Assembly: GCA_964495555.1 (NCBI GenBank) | Contig: CAZBWA010000001.1 | Coordinates: 1-64,000, forward strand | Direction of reading: 5' to 3' | Length of the DNA: 64,000 nucleotides | Origin: VGCC01 sp964495555 | Lineage (GTDB): Bacteria; Actinomycetota; Actinomycetes; S36-B12 | Shown: positions 7,267 through 16,161 of the stretch, one piece after another | Layout of the letters: every line of letters starts with the position of its first letter | Numbering within the stretch: position 1 is the first letter of the stretch | Notes under the pieces: model-generated | Database searches by the model: none | Seen by the model: the letters and a program-made list of their open reading frames with translations, nothing else | What the model was told of the DNA's origin: nothing | Made by a program: the position numbers and the translations under genes

Positions 7267-9014
7267 GCGTCGACGATCTCGCAGAGGACGGTGTCCGTCG
7301 GGACCGTCGTCCCGGGGCTGGCGTTGAGGCGGGTGACGACACCGTCCTTGTGGGCGGTGAGGGGCTGCTCCATCTTCATGGCCTCGAGGACCACGATCAA
7401 GTCCCCCTTCGACACCGTCTGACCCTCGGTCACCTCCACCTTGACGACCGTGCCCTGCATCGGGGCAACGAGGGCATCACCCGAGGCTACGTGTTCGGCG
7501 CGTGCGCGCGTGCGCTTCGCACGTGCTGGTTGCGCGCCGCCCGCCGTGCGGGAGAGCCCGGCGGGAACGGAGACCTCGAGGCGCTTCCCGTTGACCTCCA
7601 CCACCAGCGTTTCGCGTGCCGTGGATTCCTCGCTGGCTGCGCTGGATCCATGTGCAGGAATCTGATTGTCGAATTCGGTCTCGATCCACCGGGTGTGCAC
7701 GCGGAACGCGTCCCCGGGATCGGCAGGGGCGAAGTCGGGGTCCCGCACGACCACCCGATGGAATGTCGTGGCCGTTGCGATGCCCTCGACCACGAGCTCG
7801 TCCAGTGCGCGGCGCGACCTCTCGAGTGCCTCGGCCCGGTCCCTGCCCGTCACGATCACCTTCGCGAGAAGGGAGTCGAAGTTCCCCCCGATGACATCCC
7901 CGGCCCGGAAGCCCGCGTCGACGCGCACGCCAGGGCCACTCGGCGTGATGAAGGTCGTGAGCGTTCCTGGTGCGGGGAGGAAGCCGCGTCCCGGGTCCTC
8001 GCCGTTGATCCGGAACTCGATCGAGTGGCCGGACACGACGGGGTCCGGGTAGTCGATCAGGCCGCCCTCGGCGATGCGGAACTGCTCGCGAACCAGGTCG
8101 AGGCCGGTGACCTCCTCCGACACCGGATGTTCGACCTGGAGGCGCGTGTTCACCTCGAGGAACGAGATGGTCCCGTCTGTGCCGACCAGGAACTCGCACG
8201 TGCCGGCATTCACGTATCCGGCCTCCTTGAGAATCGCCTTCGAGGCGGAGTACAGCCGGTCGATCTGGTCGGGTGTCAGGAAGGGTGCGGGTGCCTCCTC
8301 CACGAGCTTCTGGTGCCGGCGTTGCAGTGAGCAGTCACGTGTGGAGACGACCACGACGTTGCCCTGCGCATCGGCGAGGCACTGCGTCTCGACGTGTCGG
8401 GGCTTGTCCAGGTAGCGCTCGACGAAGCACTCTCCGCGTCCGAATGCCGCGATGGCTTCGCGCACAGCAGAGTCGTACAGCTCGGGGATCTCCTCCAGAG
8501 TGCGCGCCACCTTCAGGCCTCGACCACCACCACCGAACGCGGCCTTGATCGCCACCGGCAGGCCGTGCTCGGTCGCGAAGGCGACGACGTCGTCCGCGCT
8601 TTCGACGGGGTCGGCCGTTCCCGGCACCTGCGGGGCTCCGGCACGTTGGGCGATGTGGCGCGCGGACACCTTGTCGCCCAGGTCACGAATCGCCTGCGGA
8701 GGGGGCCCGATCCAGGTGAGGCCCGCATCGATGACAGCCTGCGCGAAATCGGCGTTCTCCGACAGGAACCCGTACCCCGGGTGCACGGCGTCCGCTCCCG
8801 ACTTCCGGGCGGCGTCGATGACCGCGGTGATGTTCAGGTAGCTCTCGGCGGCCGTCGACCCGCCGAGGGCGTAGGCCTCATCTGCGAGGTTGACGTGCAG
8901 GCTGTCTCGGTCTGGATCGGCATAGATGGCAACGGACTGCAGCCCCGCGTCCTTGCACGCTCGGATGACGCGGACCGCGATCTCCCCGCGGTTCGCGATG
9001 AGGACCTTGCGCAT
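7263..9014 (-). CDS. accA3: acyl-CoA carboxylase alpha subunit (biotin carboxylase + BCCP)
   Basis: 583-residue fusion that carboxylates its own biotin and passes the carboxyl group to a beta subunit for malonyl-/methylmalonyl-CoA synthesis. Biotin carboxylase domain ~1-450: RKVLIANRGEIA start, ATP-grasp glycine loop FGGGGRGLK near residue 165, and the EVNTRLQVEHPVSE active-site segment. The biotin carboxyl carrier domain occupies the last ~75 residues, with the biotinylated lysine in EAMKMEQP. The ATG at 9014 is preceded by TAGAGT ending 6 nt upstream, which includes the maf stop. Partner subunits AccD and AccE lie just upstream and biotin ligase is adjacent. Confidence 0.96.
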   Translation of the reverse strand: MRKVLIANRGEIAVRVIRACKDAGLQSVAIYADPDRDSLHVNLADEAYALGGSTAAESYLNITAVIDAARKSGADAVHPGYGFLSENADFAQAVIDAGLTWIGPPPQAIRDLGDKVSARHIAQRAGAPQVPGTADPVESADDVVAFATEHGLPVAIKAAFGGGGRGLKVARTLEEIPELYDSAVREAIAAFGRGECFVERYLDKPRHVETQCLADAQGNVVVVSTRDCSLQRRHQKLVEEAPAPFLTPDQIDRLYSASKAILKEAGYVNAGTCEFLVGTDGTISFLEVNTRLQVEHPVSEEVTGLDLVREQFRIAEGGLIDYPDPVVSGHSIEFRINGEDPGRGFLPAPGTLTTFITPSGPGVRVDAGFRAGDVIGGNFDSLLAKVIVTGRDRAEALERSRRALDELVVEGIATATTFHRVVVRDPDFAPADPGDAFRVHTRWIETEFDNQIPAHGSSAASEESTARETLVVEVNGKRLEVSVPAGLSRTAGGAQPARAKRTRARAEHVASGDALVAPMQGTVVKVEVTEGQTVSKGDLIVVLEAMKMEQPLTAHKDGVVTRLNASPGTTVPTDTVLCEIVDA

Positions 9015-9020
9015 GGCGCG

Positions 9021-9026
9021 ACTCTA
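9021..9026 (-). promoter_or_regulatory. -10 element (TAGAGT) of leaderless accA3, containing the maf stop
   Basis: TAGAGT ends 6 nt before the accA3 ATG. Its TAG at 9024-9026 is the maf stop codon. Confidence 0.55.
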
Positions 9027-9635
9027 GCGACGGGCGCTCCACAGGTCCGTCCAGGTGATTCCCACGTCCGCGAGCAGGCGGCGGAGCGTGGGGAGCGAGA
9101 GACCGACCACGTTGGAGGGGTCTCCCTCGACTCCGTCGACGAAGGCTCCGCCCAGGGCATCGAGGGTGAAACCTCCAGCCACCTGGAAGGGCTCGCCGGT
9201 CGCGAGATAGGCCTCCATCTCCACCTCGCTCACGCGACCCATGTGCACGATCGTGTTGGCGACGGCTCCCACAGCGCGTCCCGACGCAGGATCGATGAGC
9301 CAATGCCCGGTGCGCAGGGTGCCGGCACGGCCCATCATGCGGTCCCACCGGGCGCGGGCCTCCTGTGCATCCCGTGGCTTCCCGTAGGCCACTCCATCGA
9401 CGTCGAAGACCGAATCGCATCCCAGGACGAGGACGTCCTCGGTCGCGTATCGGGGCGCCACCGCGTCGGCTTTGGCGCGCGCGAGGAGCAGGCAGAGTTC
9501 CGCCGGAGTGGCCTCGGGAGACGCTGCGGCGAGTGCATCCTCGTCGACGTAGCTGACGTCGACGAGCGGTTCGATTCCCGCATTACGCAGAACGGTGAGG
9601 CGCGCGGGTGACTGCGACGCGAGGACCAGCCGCAT
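9024..9635 (-). CDS. maf: Maf nucleotide pyrophosphatase
   Basis: Nucleoside-triphosphate pyrophosphatase that removes non-canonical or modified nucleotides. The 203-residue protein starts MRLVLASQSPARL, the Maf signature, and contains the conserved Asp of GCDSVF and the GKPRD motif. ATG at 9635 chosen as the family start; a GTG at 9641 overlaps the accE stop (GTGA) and is the alternative. It lies inside the acyl-CoA carboxylase operon, as in mycobacteria. Confidence 0.93.
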   Translation of the reverse strand: MRLVLASQSPARLTVLRNAGIEPLVDVSYVDEDALAAASPEATPAELCLLLARAKADAVAPRYATEDVLVLGCDSVFDVDGVAYGKPRDAQEARARWDRMMGRAGTLRTGHWLIDPASGRAVGAVANTIVHMGRVSEVEMEAYLATGEPFQVAGGFTLDALGGAFVDGVEGDPSNVVGLSLPTLRRLLADVGITWTDLWSARR

Positions 9636-9637
9636 TG

Positions 9638-9835
9638 TCACCGGAGGGACATGCGCCAGGCCTGCGGACCGCGGTCCAGCGGCCGACGGAAGGCATGCGA
9701 CCGCGACATCCACGCGTCCACCTGCGGGTCGGTGGACGACGGCTCGGGTAGTTGGGCGAGGGCGGCGAGGATCGCCGCGATCTCCTCCTCGGTGGCATTG
9801 CCCGCGATGATGCGCAGCGCGATGGCCTCGCTCAC
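9638..9835 (-). CDS. accE: acyl-CoA carboxylase epsilon subunit
   Basis: 65-residue actinobacterial epsilon subunit that stabilises the AccA-AccD complex. The N-terminal half carries the family's IIAGNATEEEIAAILAAL helix pattern, and the C-terminus has the usual SRSHAFRRPLDRGPQAWRMS tail. GTG at 9835 overlaps the accD stop (GTGA); its own stop overlaps the alternative maf start. Short but well supported by family pattern and position between AccD and Maf. Confidence 0.88.
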   Translation of the reverse strand: MSEAIALRIIAGNATEEEIAAILAALAQLPEPSSTDPQVDAWMSRSHAFRRPLDRGPQAWRMSLR

Positions 9836-11424
9836 AGCGGGATGTTCCCGTGCTTCTTGGGAGGCAGGCTTCCGCGCTTGTTGCGTATCGCGCGCAAGGC
9901 GCGCGTCAGCTGGAGTCGCGTCTCGTGCGGGAGGATGACACGGTCCATGTAGCCGCGCTCGGCAGCCATATACGGGTTTGCGAGAGTCTGCTGGTACTCG
10001 TCGATGAACTTCGCCCGCTCCGACTCGGGATCGTCGGCAGCGGCGAGTTCCTTGCGGTAGAGGATGTTCACGGCTGCTTGTGCGCCGACCACGGCGATCT
10101 CCGCGGTGGGCCATGCCAGGTTGATGTCCGCGCCGAGGTTCTTGGATCCCATGACGAGGTAGGCGCCGCCGTACGCCTTGCGCGTGACCACCGTGAGCAG
10201 GGGGACGGTCGCCTCCGAGTACGCGTAGATGAGTTTCGCGCCACGCCGGATGATGCCCTCCCATTCCTGATCCGTGCCGGGGAGGAAGCCGGGAACGTCG
10301 ACGAAGGTCACGACGGGGGTGTTGAAGGCATCGCAGGTGCGGACGAAGCGTGCGGCCTTCTCCGACGCGTCGATGTCGAGAGTCCCTGCGAACTGCATGG
10401 GTTGATTGGCCACGACACCGACAGCGTGACCCTCGATGCGGCCGAAGCCGGTGATGATGTTGGGCGCGAACAGGGGCTGCGTCTCGAGGAACTCATCCTC
10501 GTCGAGAACCGCCTCGATGATGCGGTGCATGTCGTAGGGCTGGTTGGGGGAGTCGGGAATGATCGAATCGAGGCTGTAGTCCTCCTCCGTGAACTCCATC
10601 GAGACCTCGGTGGGGATCACCGGGGGCTCGGAGAGGTTGTTGCTCGGGAGGAATGACAGCAGCGCGCGCACGTAGTCGAGCGCATCGTGCTCGTCGGTGC
10701 CCATGTAGTGCGCCACGCCCGATTTGGTGTTGTGCGTGCGGGCCCCCCCCAGCTCCTCGAAACCCACGTCCTCGCCGGTGACCGCCTTGATCACGTCGGG
10801 TCCGGTGATGAACATGTGTGAGGTCTGGTCCACCATCACGGTGAAGTCGGTGATCGCCGGGGAGTAGACCGCCCCTCCGGCGCACGGGCCCATGATCAGC
10901 GAGATCTGTGGGATGACCCCTGAAGCGTGCACGTTGCGACGGAAGATCTCGCCGTAGAGCGCGAGGGATACGACCCCCTCCTGGATGCGCGCACCGCCCG
11001 AATCGTTCAGGCCGATCATCGGGCAGCCCGTCTTCATCGCTAGGTCCATAATCTTCGTGATCTTCTCGCCGAATACCTCACCGAGCGACCCGCCGAACAC
11101 CGTGAAGTCCTGCGCGAACACACATACCTGGCGTCCGTCGATGGTTCCGTAGCCGGTGATCACTCCATCACCGAAGGGTCGGTTGTTCTCCATGCCGAAG
11201 TTGTGCGAGCGATGCCGGACGAGTCCGTCGATGGGTTGGAACGAGCCCTCGTCCAGGAGCGCCTCAATGCGCTCGAGCGCCGTCATCTTGCCCTTGGCGT
11301 GCTGTTTGTCCACCGCCTCCTGGCGCCGCGCGGCAGCCTGGGCGCGACGCGACGTAAGGATCTCGGCCTTACCCGCGGTCGTGCGCGGATCCAATCCGTG
11401 GGACTCGTCCGTTGCGGCGCTCAT
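9832..11424 (-). CDS. accD: acyl-CoA carboxylase beta subunit (carboxyltransferase)
   Basis: 530-residue carboxyltransferase (AccD5/PccB type) that transfers the carboxyl group from biotin to acetyl- or propionyl-CoA. Both crotonase-like halves are present: an N-terminal half with GSLGEVFGEK and NDSGGARIQEG oxyanion segments (~105-150) and a C-terminal half with DVPGFLPGTDQE and KAYGGAYLVMGSK (~395-450). The ATG at 11424 has a strong AAGGAGG Shine-Dalgarno (11429-11435), unlike its leaderless neighbours. First gene of the AccD-AccE-Maf-AccA run. Substrate (acetyl- versus propionyl-CoA) is not decided here. Confidence 0.95.
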   Translation of the reverse strand: MSAATDESHGLDPRTTAGKAEILTSRRAQAAARRQEAVDKQHAKGKMTALERIEALLDEGSFQPIDGLVRHRSHNFGMENNRPFGDGVITGYGTIDGRQVCVFAQDFTVFGGSLGEVFGEKITKIMDLAMKTGCPMIGLNDSGGARIQEGVVSLALYGEIFRRNVHASGVIPQISLIMGPCAGGAVYSPAITDFTVMVDQTSHMFITGPDVIKAVTGEDVGFEELGGARTHNTKSGVAHYMGTDEHDALDYVRALLSFLPSNNLSEPPVIPTEVSMEFTEEDYSLDSIIPDSPNQPYDMHRIIEAVLDEDEFLETQPLFAPNIITGFGRIEGHAVGVVANQPMQFAGTLDIDASEKAARFVRTCDAFNTPVVTFVDVPGFLPGTDQEWEGIIRRGAKLIYAYSEATVPLLTVVTRKAYGGAYLVMGSKNLGADINLAWPTAEIAVVGAQAAVNILYRKELAAADDPESERAKFIDEYQQTLANPYMAAERGYMDRVILPHETRLQLTRALRAIRNKRGSLPPKKHGNIPL

Positions 11425-11442
11425 CGGGCCTCCTTGCCTGCG

Positions 11443-11448
11443 TACCTT
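11443..11448 (+). promoter_or_regulatory. -10 element (TACCTT) of leaderless birA
   Basis: TACCTT ends 6 nt before the GTG at 11455, inside the 30-bp divergent gap with accD. Confidence 0.55.
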
Positions 11449-11454
11449 AGTCGC

Positions 11455-12252
11455 GTGAGCGTCGCCGATCCCGACTCCGTGCTGGCGCGCATGCGCGCGT
11501 TGGGGGGATCGTGGCCGATGCCGACGATCCTGGACAGCGTGGACTCGACGAATCGCGCCCTCGCCGTGCGGGAGGGATACGTCGACGGGGAATGTGTGGT
11601 CGCCGACGAGCAGACTGCGGGGCGCGGCCGTGTCGACCGCAGCTGGGTGAGCACTGCGGGCGCGGGGTTGTGGATGTCCGTGCGCGTCTCGCTCGAGGGC
11701 GTGGTTCCGGAAAACTGGCCCCTGCTATCCGCCACCGCCGCCGTGGCCGCGCGCACTGCCCTGAGGAATGCATGCGGCGTGACGGTCGGCATCAAATGGC
11801 CCAACGATCTCGTGGTGGAACCGTCCATGCGCAAGATCGGCGGCCTGCTCACCGAAGTCGTCGGACGCTGGGCGGTCGTCGGGATCGGGATCAACGTCGC
11901 GTGGCCTGCGCAGGAGCTTCCGACACCGGAGTCGACATCGGTCCTGGTCGAGGGCGGACGGATCGACCGGGGGGAATTGCTCGCCCATGTCTTGGTCGAA
12001 CTCGAGAGGTGCGTGGCCCTGTGGCGGAGTTCGCCCGACGAAGTGGTGGGAGCGTTCCGTCGATCGTGCGTCAGCCTCGGCCGCGAGGTCGTCGTCCTCC
12101 TCCCCGACGGATCGACCGTGTCCGGAACGGCGACTGATGTCGACCACGGTGGACGGCTTGTCCTCATGTCCGGGGAAACACCCGTGTTCATCAGCGCGGG
12201 AGACGTGATCCATGCCACGATCACGCCATGGGATATCCCGCGAAACTCCTAG
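11455..12252 (+). CDS. birA: biotin-protein ligase BirA
   Basis: Attaches biotin to the BCCP lysine, here presumably that of the neighbouring AccA3. 265 residues, no N-terminal DNA-binding domain. Visible motifs: the substrate segment VDSTNRAL, the biotinyl-AMP loop AGRGRVDRSW (glycine-rich, residues ~50-60), and KWPNDLVV with the conserved lysine. GTG at 11455 chosen because of the TACCTT hexamer 6 nt upstream. Divergent from accD with a 30-bp gap; the last 25 nt overlap the PH-domain gene. Confidence 0.95.
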   Translation: MSVADPDSVLARMRALGGSWPMPTILDSVDSTNRALAVREGYVDGECVVADEQTAGRGRVDRSWVSTAGAGLWMSVRVSLEGVVPENWPLLSATAAVAARTALRNACGVTVGIKWPNDLVVEPSMRKIGGLLTEVVGRWAVVGIGINVAWPAQELPTPESTSVLVEGGRIDRGELLAHVLVELERCVALWRSSPDEVVGAFRRSCVSLGREVVVLLPDGSTVSGTATDVDHGGRLVLMSGETPVFISAGDVIHATITPWDIPRNS

Positions 12253-12740
12253 CCCCCGGTGAAGTCATCAAGTTCGAGACAAGGCCCCATTGGCGGGCAC
12301 TGTTCGTACCCGGCCTGATCTTCCTCGCGACGGTGATCGGTCTCGTGCTGCTCCTGTCGTGGTTCGCATCGTCACTGCCCGGCCTGGAATGGCTGCGGTG
12401 GATCTTCGTGATCGGGGGGATCGTCATCATCATCCTCTGGGCGGTGATGCCGTTCCTCCGCTGGGTCACGACCGATTACGTCTTCACCGATCGTCGGATC
12501 ATCGTGCGGTCGGGGATCATCTCCCGTCGGGGCAAGGACATCCCGTTATCCAAGGTCAACAACGTGTCCTTCGAGGTCCCACCCATGGGACGCGTGCTCA
12601 ACTACGGGGCCCTGCTGATCCAGTCGGCGGGTGAGAACGACGGCTTGACGGTGAAGGACGTCCCCGACGTCGAGCAGATGCAGCGCAGCATCTACGAGCA
12701 CATCGAAGCTGACGAGCGGCGACGTCGCGGCAACGAGTAG
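12228..12740 (+). CDS. bacterial PH-domain membrane protein
   Basis: 170-residue membrane protein. Two adjacent hydrophobic helices (~20-45 and ~50-70) precede a bacterial PH domain (bPH2-like) with the usual VFTDRRIIVRSGIISRRGKDIPL core. Function unknown; homologues lie beside birA/purK in many actinobacteria (Rv3278c in M. tuberculosis). The ATG at 12228 overlaps the birA end by 25 nt. A CACGAT hexamer ends 6 nt upstream, a weaker leaderless-type element. Confidence 0.87.
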   Translation: MGYPAKLLAPGEVIKFETRPHWRALFVPGLIFLATVIGLVLLLSWFASSLPGLEWLRWIFVIGGIVIIILWAVMPFLRWVTTDYVFTDRRIIVRSGIISRRGKDIPLSKVNNVSFEVPPMGRVLNYGALLIQSAGENDGLTVKDVPDVEQMQRSIYEHIEADERRRRGNE

Positions 12741-12743
12741 CGC

Positions 12744-12759
12744 GGGGCAGTTGAGCCCC
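12744..12759 (+). terminator. small hairpin after the PH-domain gene
   Basis: GGGGC (12744-12748) and GCCCC (12755-12759) flank a 6-nt loop 3 nt after the PH gene stop. No U-tract follows; the purK -10 hexamer begins 3 nt later. A weak, five-pair candidate. Confidence 0.35.
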
Positions 12760-12762
12760 CGA

Positions 12763-12768
12763 TAGGTT
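12763..12768 (+). promoter_or_regulatory. -10 element (TAGGTT) of leaderless purK
   Basis: TAGGTT ends 6 nt before the GTG at 12775. Confidence 0.55.
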
Positions 12769-12774
12769 CTGCAT

Positions 12775-13926
12775 GTGACGCGAGACGTCGGCGCACCGCG
12801 TGTGGGCATGGTGGGCGGCGGTCAGCTCGCCCGTATGACCGCAGCGCCAGCGGCAGCACTCGGGATCGATTTCCGTGTCCTGGCGACGTCCTCCGATGAT
12901 CCCGCGGCCCAGGTCGTGGCGGACGTGCGCATCGGTCGTCATGACGACCCGGAGGCAGTTCTCGATTTCGCCCGTGGCTGCGATGTCGTCACCTTCGACC
13001 ACGAGCATGTGCCACCCACGCTCCTCGAGCAGGTCGAGGCTCTCGGGGTGGCGGTGCGGCCGGGACCCTCGGCGCTCTTCCACGCGCAGGACAAGGCGCA
13101 CATGCGTCAGGCGCTCGCGGGGTTCCCGGGACCGCGCTGGGCCGTGGTGGACACCCCGGACGAGGCGGCCGGATTCGCCCGGATCGTGGGGTATCCCTTC
13201 GTCATCAAGACCTCGCGCGGTGGATACGACGGACGCGGGGTCTGGCGCGTCACGTCGACGGACGACATCGCCGCCGTCATGGGTCAGGAACGCCCCCTCG
13301 GGGCGGTGTGGCTCGCCGAGGAGTGCGTCGCCTTCGTTCGGGAACTCTCCGCTCAGGTGGCGCGCTCACCGTCCGGCCAGTCCGTCGCCTATCCGATCGT
13401 GGAGACGGTCCAACGTGCGGGCGTCTGCGCCGAGGTCGTGGCTCCGGCCCCCGATCTCGCAGACCAACGGGCGATGGAGGCGCAGTCCCTCGCGCTCGAG
13501 ATCGCTGCCGAACTCCGCGTGACCGGGATGTTGGCAGTCGAGATGTTCGACACGGGGTCGCAGATCCTGGTCAACGAGTTGGCCATGCGTCCCCACAACT
13601 CGGGTCACTGGTCGATCGAGGGAGCCGTCACCAGTCAGTTCGAGAACCACCTCCGAGCAGTCCTGGACCTCCCCCTGGGTGTTCCTTCCGCGGTCGCGCC
13701 GCATGCGGTCATGGTGAACATCCTCGGGGGGGATGTGCCGAACCTCTACTCCGCATACCGGCACGTCCTGGCACGGGACCCGGGCATCCACGTGCATCTC
13801 TACGGCAAGGAGGTGCGACCTGGACGTAAGGTCGGGCACGTGACTGCCGTTGGATCGGACCTTCCCTCGCTTCGTGTGCGAGCCCGGCACGCGGCCGACT
13901 ACTTCATGGGAGCCATCGATGAGTGA
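12775..13926 (+). CDS. purK: N5-carboxyaminoimidazole ribonucleotide synthase PurK
   Basis: ATP-dependent carboxylation of AIR to N5-CAIR in purine synthesis. 383-residue ATP-grasp enzyme: VGMVGGGQLARMT at the N-terminus, TSRGGYDGRGVW phosphate loop near residue 147, and ELAMRPHNSGHWSIE metal/ligand segment near 272. GTG at 12775 lies exactly 6 nt after a TAGGTT hexamer. The last 8 nt overlap purE, the next enzyme of the pathway, implying coupled translation. Confidence 0.97.
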   Translation: MTRDVGAPRVGMVGGGQLARMTAAPAAALGIDFRVLATSSDDPAAQVVADVRIGRHDDPEAVLDFARGCDVVTFDHEHVPPTLLEQVEALGVAVRPGPSALFHAQDKAHMRQALAGFPGPRWAVVDTPDEAAGFARIVGYPFVIKTSRGGYDGRGVWRVTSTDDIAAVMGQERPLGAVWLAEECVAFVRELSAQVARSPSGQSVAYPIVETVQRAGVCAEVVAPAPDLADQRAMEAQSLALEIAAELRVTGMLAVEMFDTGSQILVNELAMRPHNSGHWSIEGAVTSQFENHLRAVLDLPLGVPSAVAPHAVMVNILGGDVPNLYSAYRHVLARDPGIHVHLYGKEVRPGRKVGHVTAVGSDLPSLRVRARHAADYFMGAIDE

Positions 13927-14416
13927 CCGCGCCCTGGTGGCCGTGTGCATGGGCAGCGACTCCGATTGGTCGGTGATGGAGGGCGCCTCCCTGGTCCTCG
14001 ACGAGTTCGGTGTCCCGCATCGTGTGGATGTCGTGTCGGCGCATCGGATGCCGCACGAGATGGTCGAGTTCGGGACGTCCGCGCGCACGCAGGGCATCCA
14101 GATCATCATCGCGGGCGCGGGCGGTGCGGCTCATCTCCCAGGCATGCTTGCGTCGGTCACCGCGTTGCCGGTGATCGGCGTTCCGGTGCCGGTCGGCAGC
14201 CTCGACGGGATGGACGCCCTCCTGTCGATCGTTCAGATGCCGGCCGGAGTCCCCGTGGCGACCGTGGGAATCGGCAACTCACGCAATGCCGGTCTCCTGG
14301 CCGTGCGCATGCTCGGCCTCGCGTCCGCGGGTCTCTCCGATGCCATGGAGTCCTACCAGCGCGAGTTGAACGATCAGGCGAAGGTCAAAGGCGAACGGAT
14401 CAGGCGCGCAACCTGA
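13919..14416 (+). CDS. purE: N5-CAIR mutase PurE
   Basis: Class I PurE, 165 residues, converting N5-CAIR to CAIR. The MGSDSDW signature is near the N-terminus, followed by the SAHRMP catalytic His loop and the AGAGGAAHLPGM motif. The ATG at 13919 overlaps the end of purK by 8 nt. The 3' end overlaps the convergent CoA-binding protein gene by 17 nt. Confidence 0.97.
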   Translation: MSDRALVAVCMGSDSDWSVMEGASLVLDEFGVPHRVDVVSAHRMPHEMVEFGTSARTQGIQIIIAGAGGAAHLPGMLASVTALPVIGVPVPVGSLDGMDALLSIVQMPAGVPVATVGIGNSRNAGLLAVRMLGLASAGLSDAMESYQRELNDQAKVKGERIRRAT

Positions 14417-14825
14417 GCCGCGGGTACTCGATCGCAGGGCATCGGTCCATCACCATCACCAGGCCGGCGTCCGTCACGCGCGTCGCCGCGGCCTCGTCGA
14501 TGACGCCCAGTTGGAACCAGACCGCTGTCGCCCCTACAGCGATCGCCTCATCCGCGAACTCCCCAGCGCGGTCACTGCGCCTGAAGACGTCGACGACGTC
14601 GGGGACTCCGACCGCGGCGACGGCATCGGAGATGCTGCGATAGCCCTGCTGGCCGTGGACGACTTCGGCGCGGGGGTGGATCGGCACGACGACCTTCCCG
14701 ATGGACTGCAGGAATCCCGCAACCCTGTAGGCGGGTCGATCCGGGGTGTCGCCCAGCCCCACTACGAACCACAGGCGCGAATTCACGAGGATGTCGGCCA
14801 CGACACCATCGGTCGGCTGGCGCAT
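14400..14825 (-). CDS. CoA-binding domain protein (YccU-like)
   Basis: 141-residue single-domain CoA-binding protein of Rossmann type. The core reads LWFVVGLGDTPDRPAYRVAGFLQ, then VVPIHPRAE, FRRSDRAGEFADEAIAVGA and WFQLGVIDEAAA, the family pattern. No catalytic role can be assigned. The ATG at 14825 overlaps the stop of the UDP-glucose dehydrogenase gene (ATGA), so it is probably co-translated with it, although a functional link is not evident. Converges on purE with a 17-nt overlap. Confidence 0.87.
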   Translation of the reverse strand: MRQPTDGVVADILVNSRLWFVVGLGDTPDRPAYRVAGFLQSIGKVVVPIHPRAEVVHGQQGYRSISDAVAAVGVPDVVDVFRRSDRAGEFADEAIAVGATAVWFQLGVIDEAAATRVTDAGLVMVMDRCPAIEYPRLRLRA

Positions 14826-16126
14826 CAAGCGGCCGGGCGTCCCAGCGCTCGGTAGGTCCAACCCGCAGCGCGCCAGGCACTCGGGTCCAGGGCATTGCGC
14901 GCGTCGATGATCCGGGCGTGCGCCGTCACCGGGGCCAGGGCGGCCGGATCGAGCTCTCGGAACTCACGCCACTCTGTTCCGAGGATCACGAGGTCGGCAT
15001 CCGTCACGGCCTTGACGATGTCGTCGACGTAGGTCAGCGTCGGGTACACGCGTTCGGCATTGGACAGGCCCTTGGGATCGGTCACCACTACGTGGGCACC
15101 GGCATTGGCGAGGGCGACTGCGACGTCGAGAGCAGGTGAATCACGAACGTCGTCGCTATCGGGTTTGAAGGTGGCACCCAGCATGCAGATACTCGTTCCA
15201 CGAAGGACGCCACCGAGCATTTTGCGCGCGAGATCTACCGTGTGGCTGCGGCGACGGAGGTTGATCTGGTCGACCTCCCGCAGGAAGGTCAGGGCCTCCT
15301 CGGCACCGAGTTCGCCCGCGCGCGCCATGAAGGCCCGGATGTCCTTGGGCAGGCAGCCTCCGCCGAATCCCAGGCCCGCAGCGAGGAAGCGATTGCCGAT
15401 CCGGGGGTCGTACCCGATGGCCTCGGCCAGTTTCACAACATCCGCGCCGGCTGCTTCGCATACCTCGGCCATCGCGTTGATGAAGGAGATTTTCGTGGCC
15501 AAGAAGGAATTGGCGGCCACCTTCACGAGTTCCGCGGTGGGGAAGTCCGTGACGAGCAGGGGTACGCCCTTCGCCGTGATCGGGGCGTACACCTCGCGAA
15601 GGATCGTCTCGGCCCGCGAGCTGCGAACGCCAATCACCAGTCGATCCGGGGTCAGAGTGTCGGCGACGGCGAAACCCTCGCGCAGGAACTCCGGGTTCCA
15701 GGCCACCTCCGTGGTCAGCCGAGTCGCGATGGCGTCGGCGGTCCCCACGGGCACCGTGGACTTGCCCACTACGAGGTCATCCGCGCCGATGTGCGGTGCG
15801 AGGGCGTCGACCGCGCCGAACACCTGGCTCATGTCGGCGGCATGCGCCCCCGCCTGCTGGGGTGTTCCCACACAGATGAAGTGCACGTCGGCGAATGTGC
15901 CGGCCTCGGCGAACGACGTCGTGAATCGGAGTCGTCCCGCGGCGATGTTGCGCTCGAGGACCTCGTCCAGTCCGGGTTCGTAGAACGGCACCCTCCCGGA
16001 GGACAGCAGTTCGACTTTCGCGGGATCGACGTCGACCCCGATCACCTCGAAGCCCAACTCCGCCATGCACGCGGCGTGGGTGGCTCCGAGGTACCCGGTG
16101 CCGATCACGGAGAGCCGGTGCGCCAT
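14825..16126 (-). CDS. ugd: UDP-glucose 6-dehydrogenase
   Basis: Oxidises UDP-glucose to UDP-glucuronate, supplying acidic sugar for surface polymers. 433 residues: Rossmann GTGYLG at 9-14, FICVGTP near 83, and the catalytic cysteine in FGGGCLPKD (Cys258). The ATG at 16126 has TACTCT ending 6 nt upstream, so a leaderless start. It is divergent from a glycosyltransferase with only 42 bp between start codons, marking the left edge of the envelope glycopolymer locus. A related UDP-ManNAc dehydrogenase is less likely but cannot be excluded without alignment. Confidence 0.92.
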   Translation of the reverse strand: MAHRLSVIGTGYLGATHAACMAELGFEVIGVDVDPAKVELLSSGRVPFYEPGLDEVLERNIAAGRLRFTTSFAEAGTFADVHFICVGTPQQAGAHAADMSQVFGAVDALAPHIGADDLVVGKSTVPVGTADAIATRLTTEVAWNPEFLREGFAVADTLTPDRLVIGVRSSRAETILREVYAPITAKGVPLLVTDFPTAELVKVAANSFLATKISFINAMAEVCEAAGADVVKLAEAIGYDPRIGNRFLAAGLGFGGGCLPKDIRAFMARAGELGAEEALTFLREVDQINLRRRSHTVDLARKMLGGVLRGTSICMLGATFKPDSDDVRDSPALDVAVALANAGAHVVVTDPKGLSNAERVYPTLTYVDDIVKAVTDADLVILGTEWREFRELDPAALAPVTAHARIIDARNALDPSAWRAAGWTYRALGRPAA

Positions 16127-16132
16127 GCCGTC

Positions 16133-16138
16133 AGAGTA
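16133..16138 (-). promoter_or_regulatory. -10 element (TACTCT) of leaderless ugd
   Basis: TACTCT on the minus strand ends 6 nt before the ugd ATG. Confidence 0.55.
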
Positions 16139-16155
16139 GTCGTGTCGGACGCCCC

Positions 16156-16161
16156 TACAGT
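16156..16161 (+). promoter_or_regulatory. -10 element (TACAGT) of leaderless glycosyltransferase gene
   Basis: TACAGT ends 7 nt before the GTG at 16169, and lies 17 bp from the opposing ugd hexamer. Confidence 0.5.

Noticed and set aside
8394..9611. 405-codon open frame on the plus strand opposite accA3 and maf
   Set aside because: Both genes beneath have full family motifs; the frame is low in complexity and typical of antisense openness in GC-rich DNA.
12744..12759. Strong intrinsic terminator after the PH-domain gene
   Set aside because: Only five G-C pairs and no U-tract; kept in the list as a low-confidence hairpin only.
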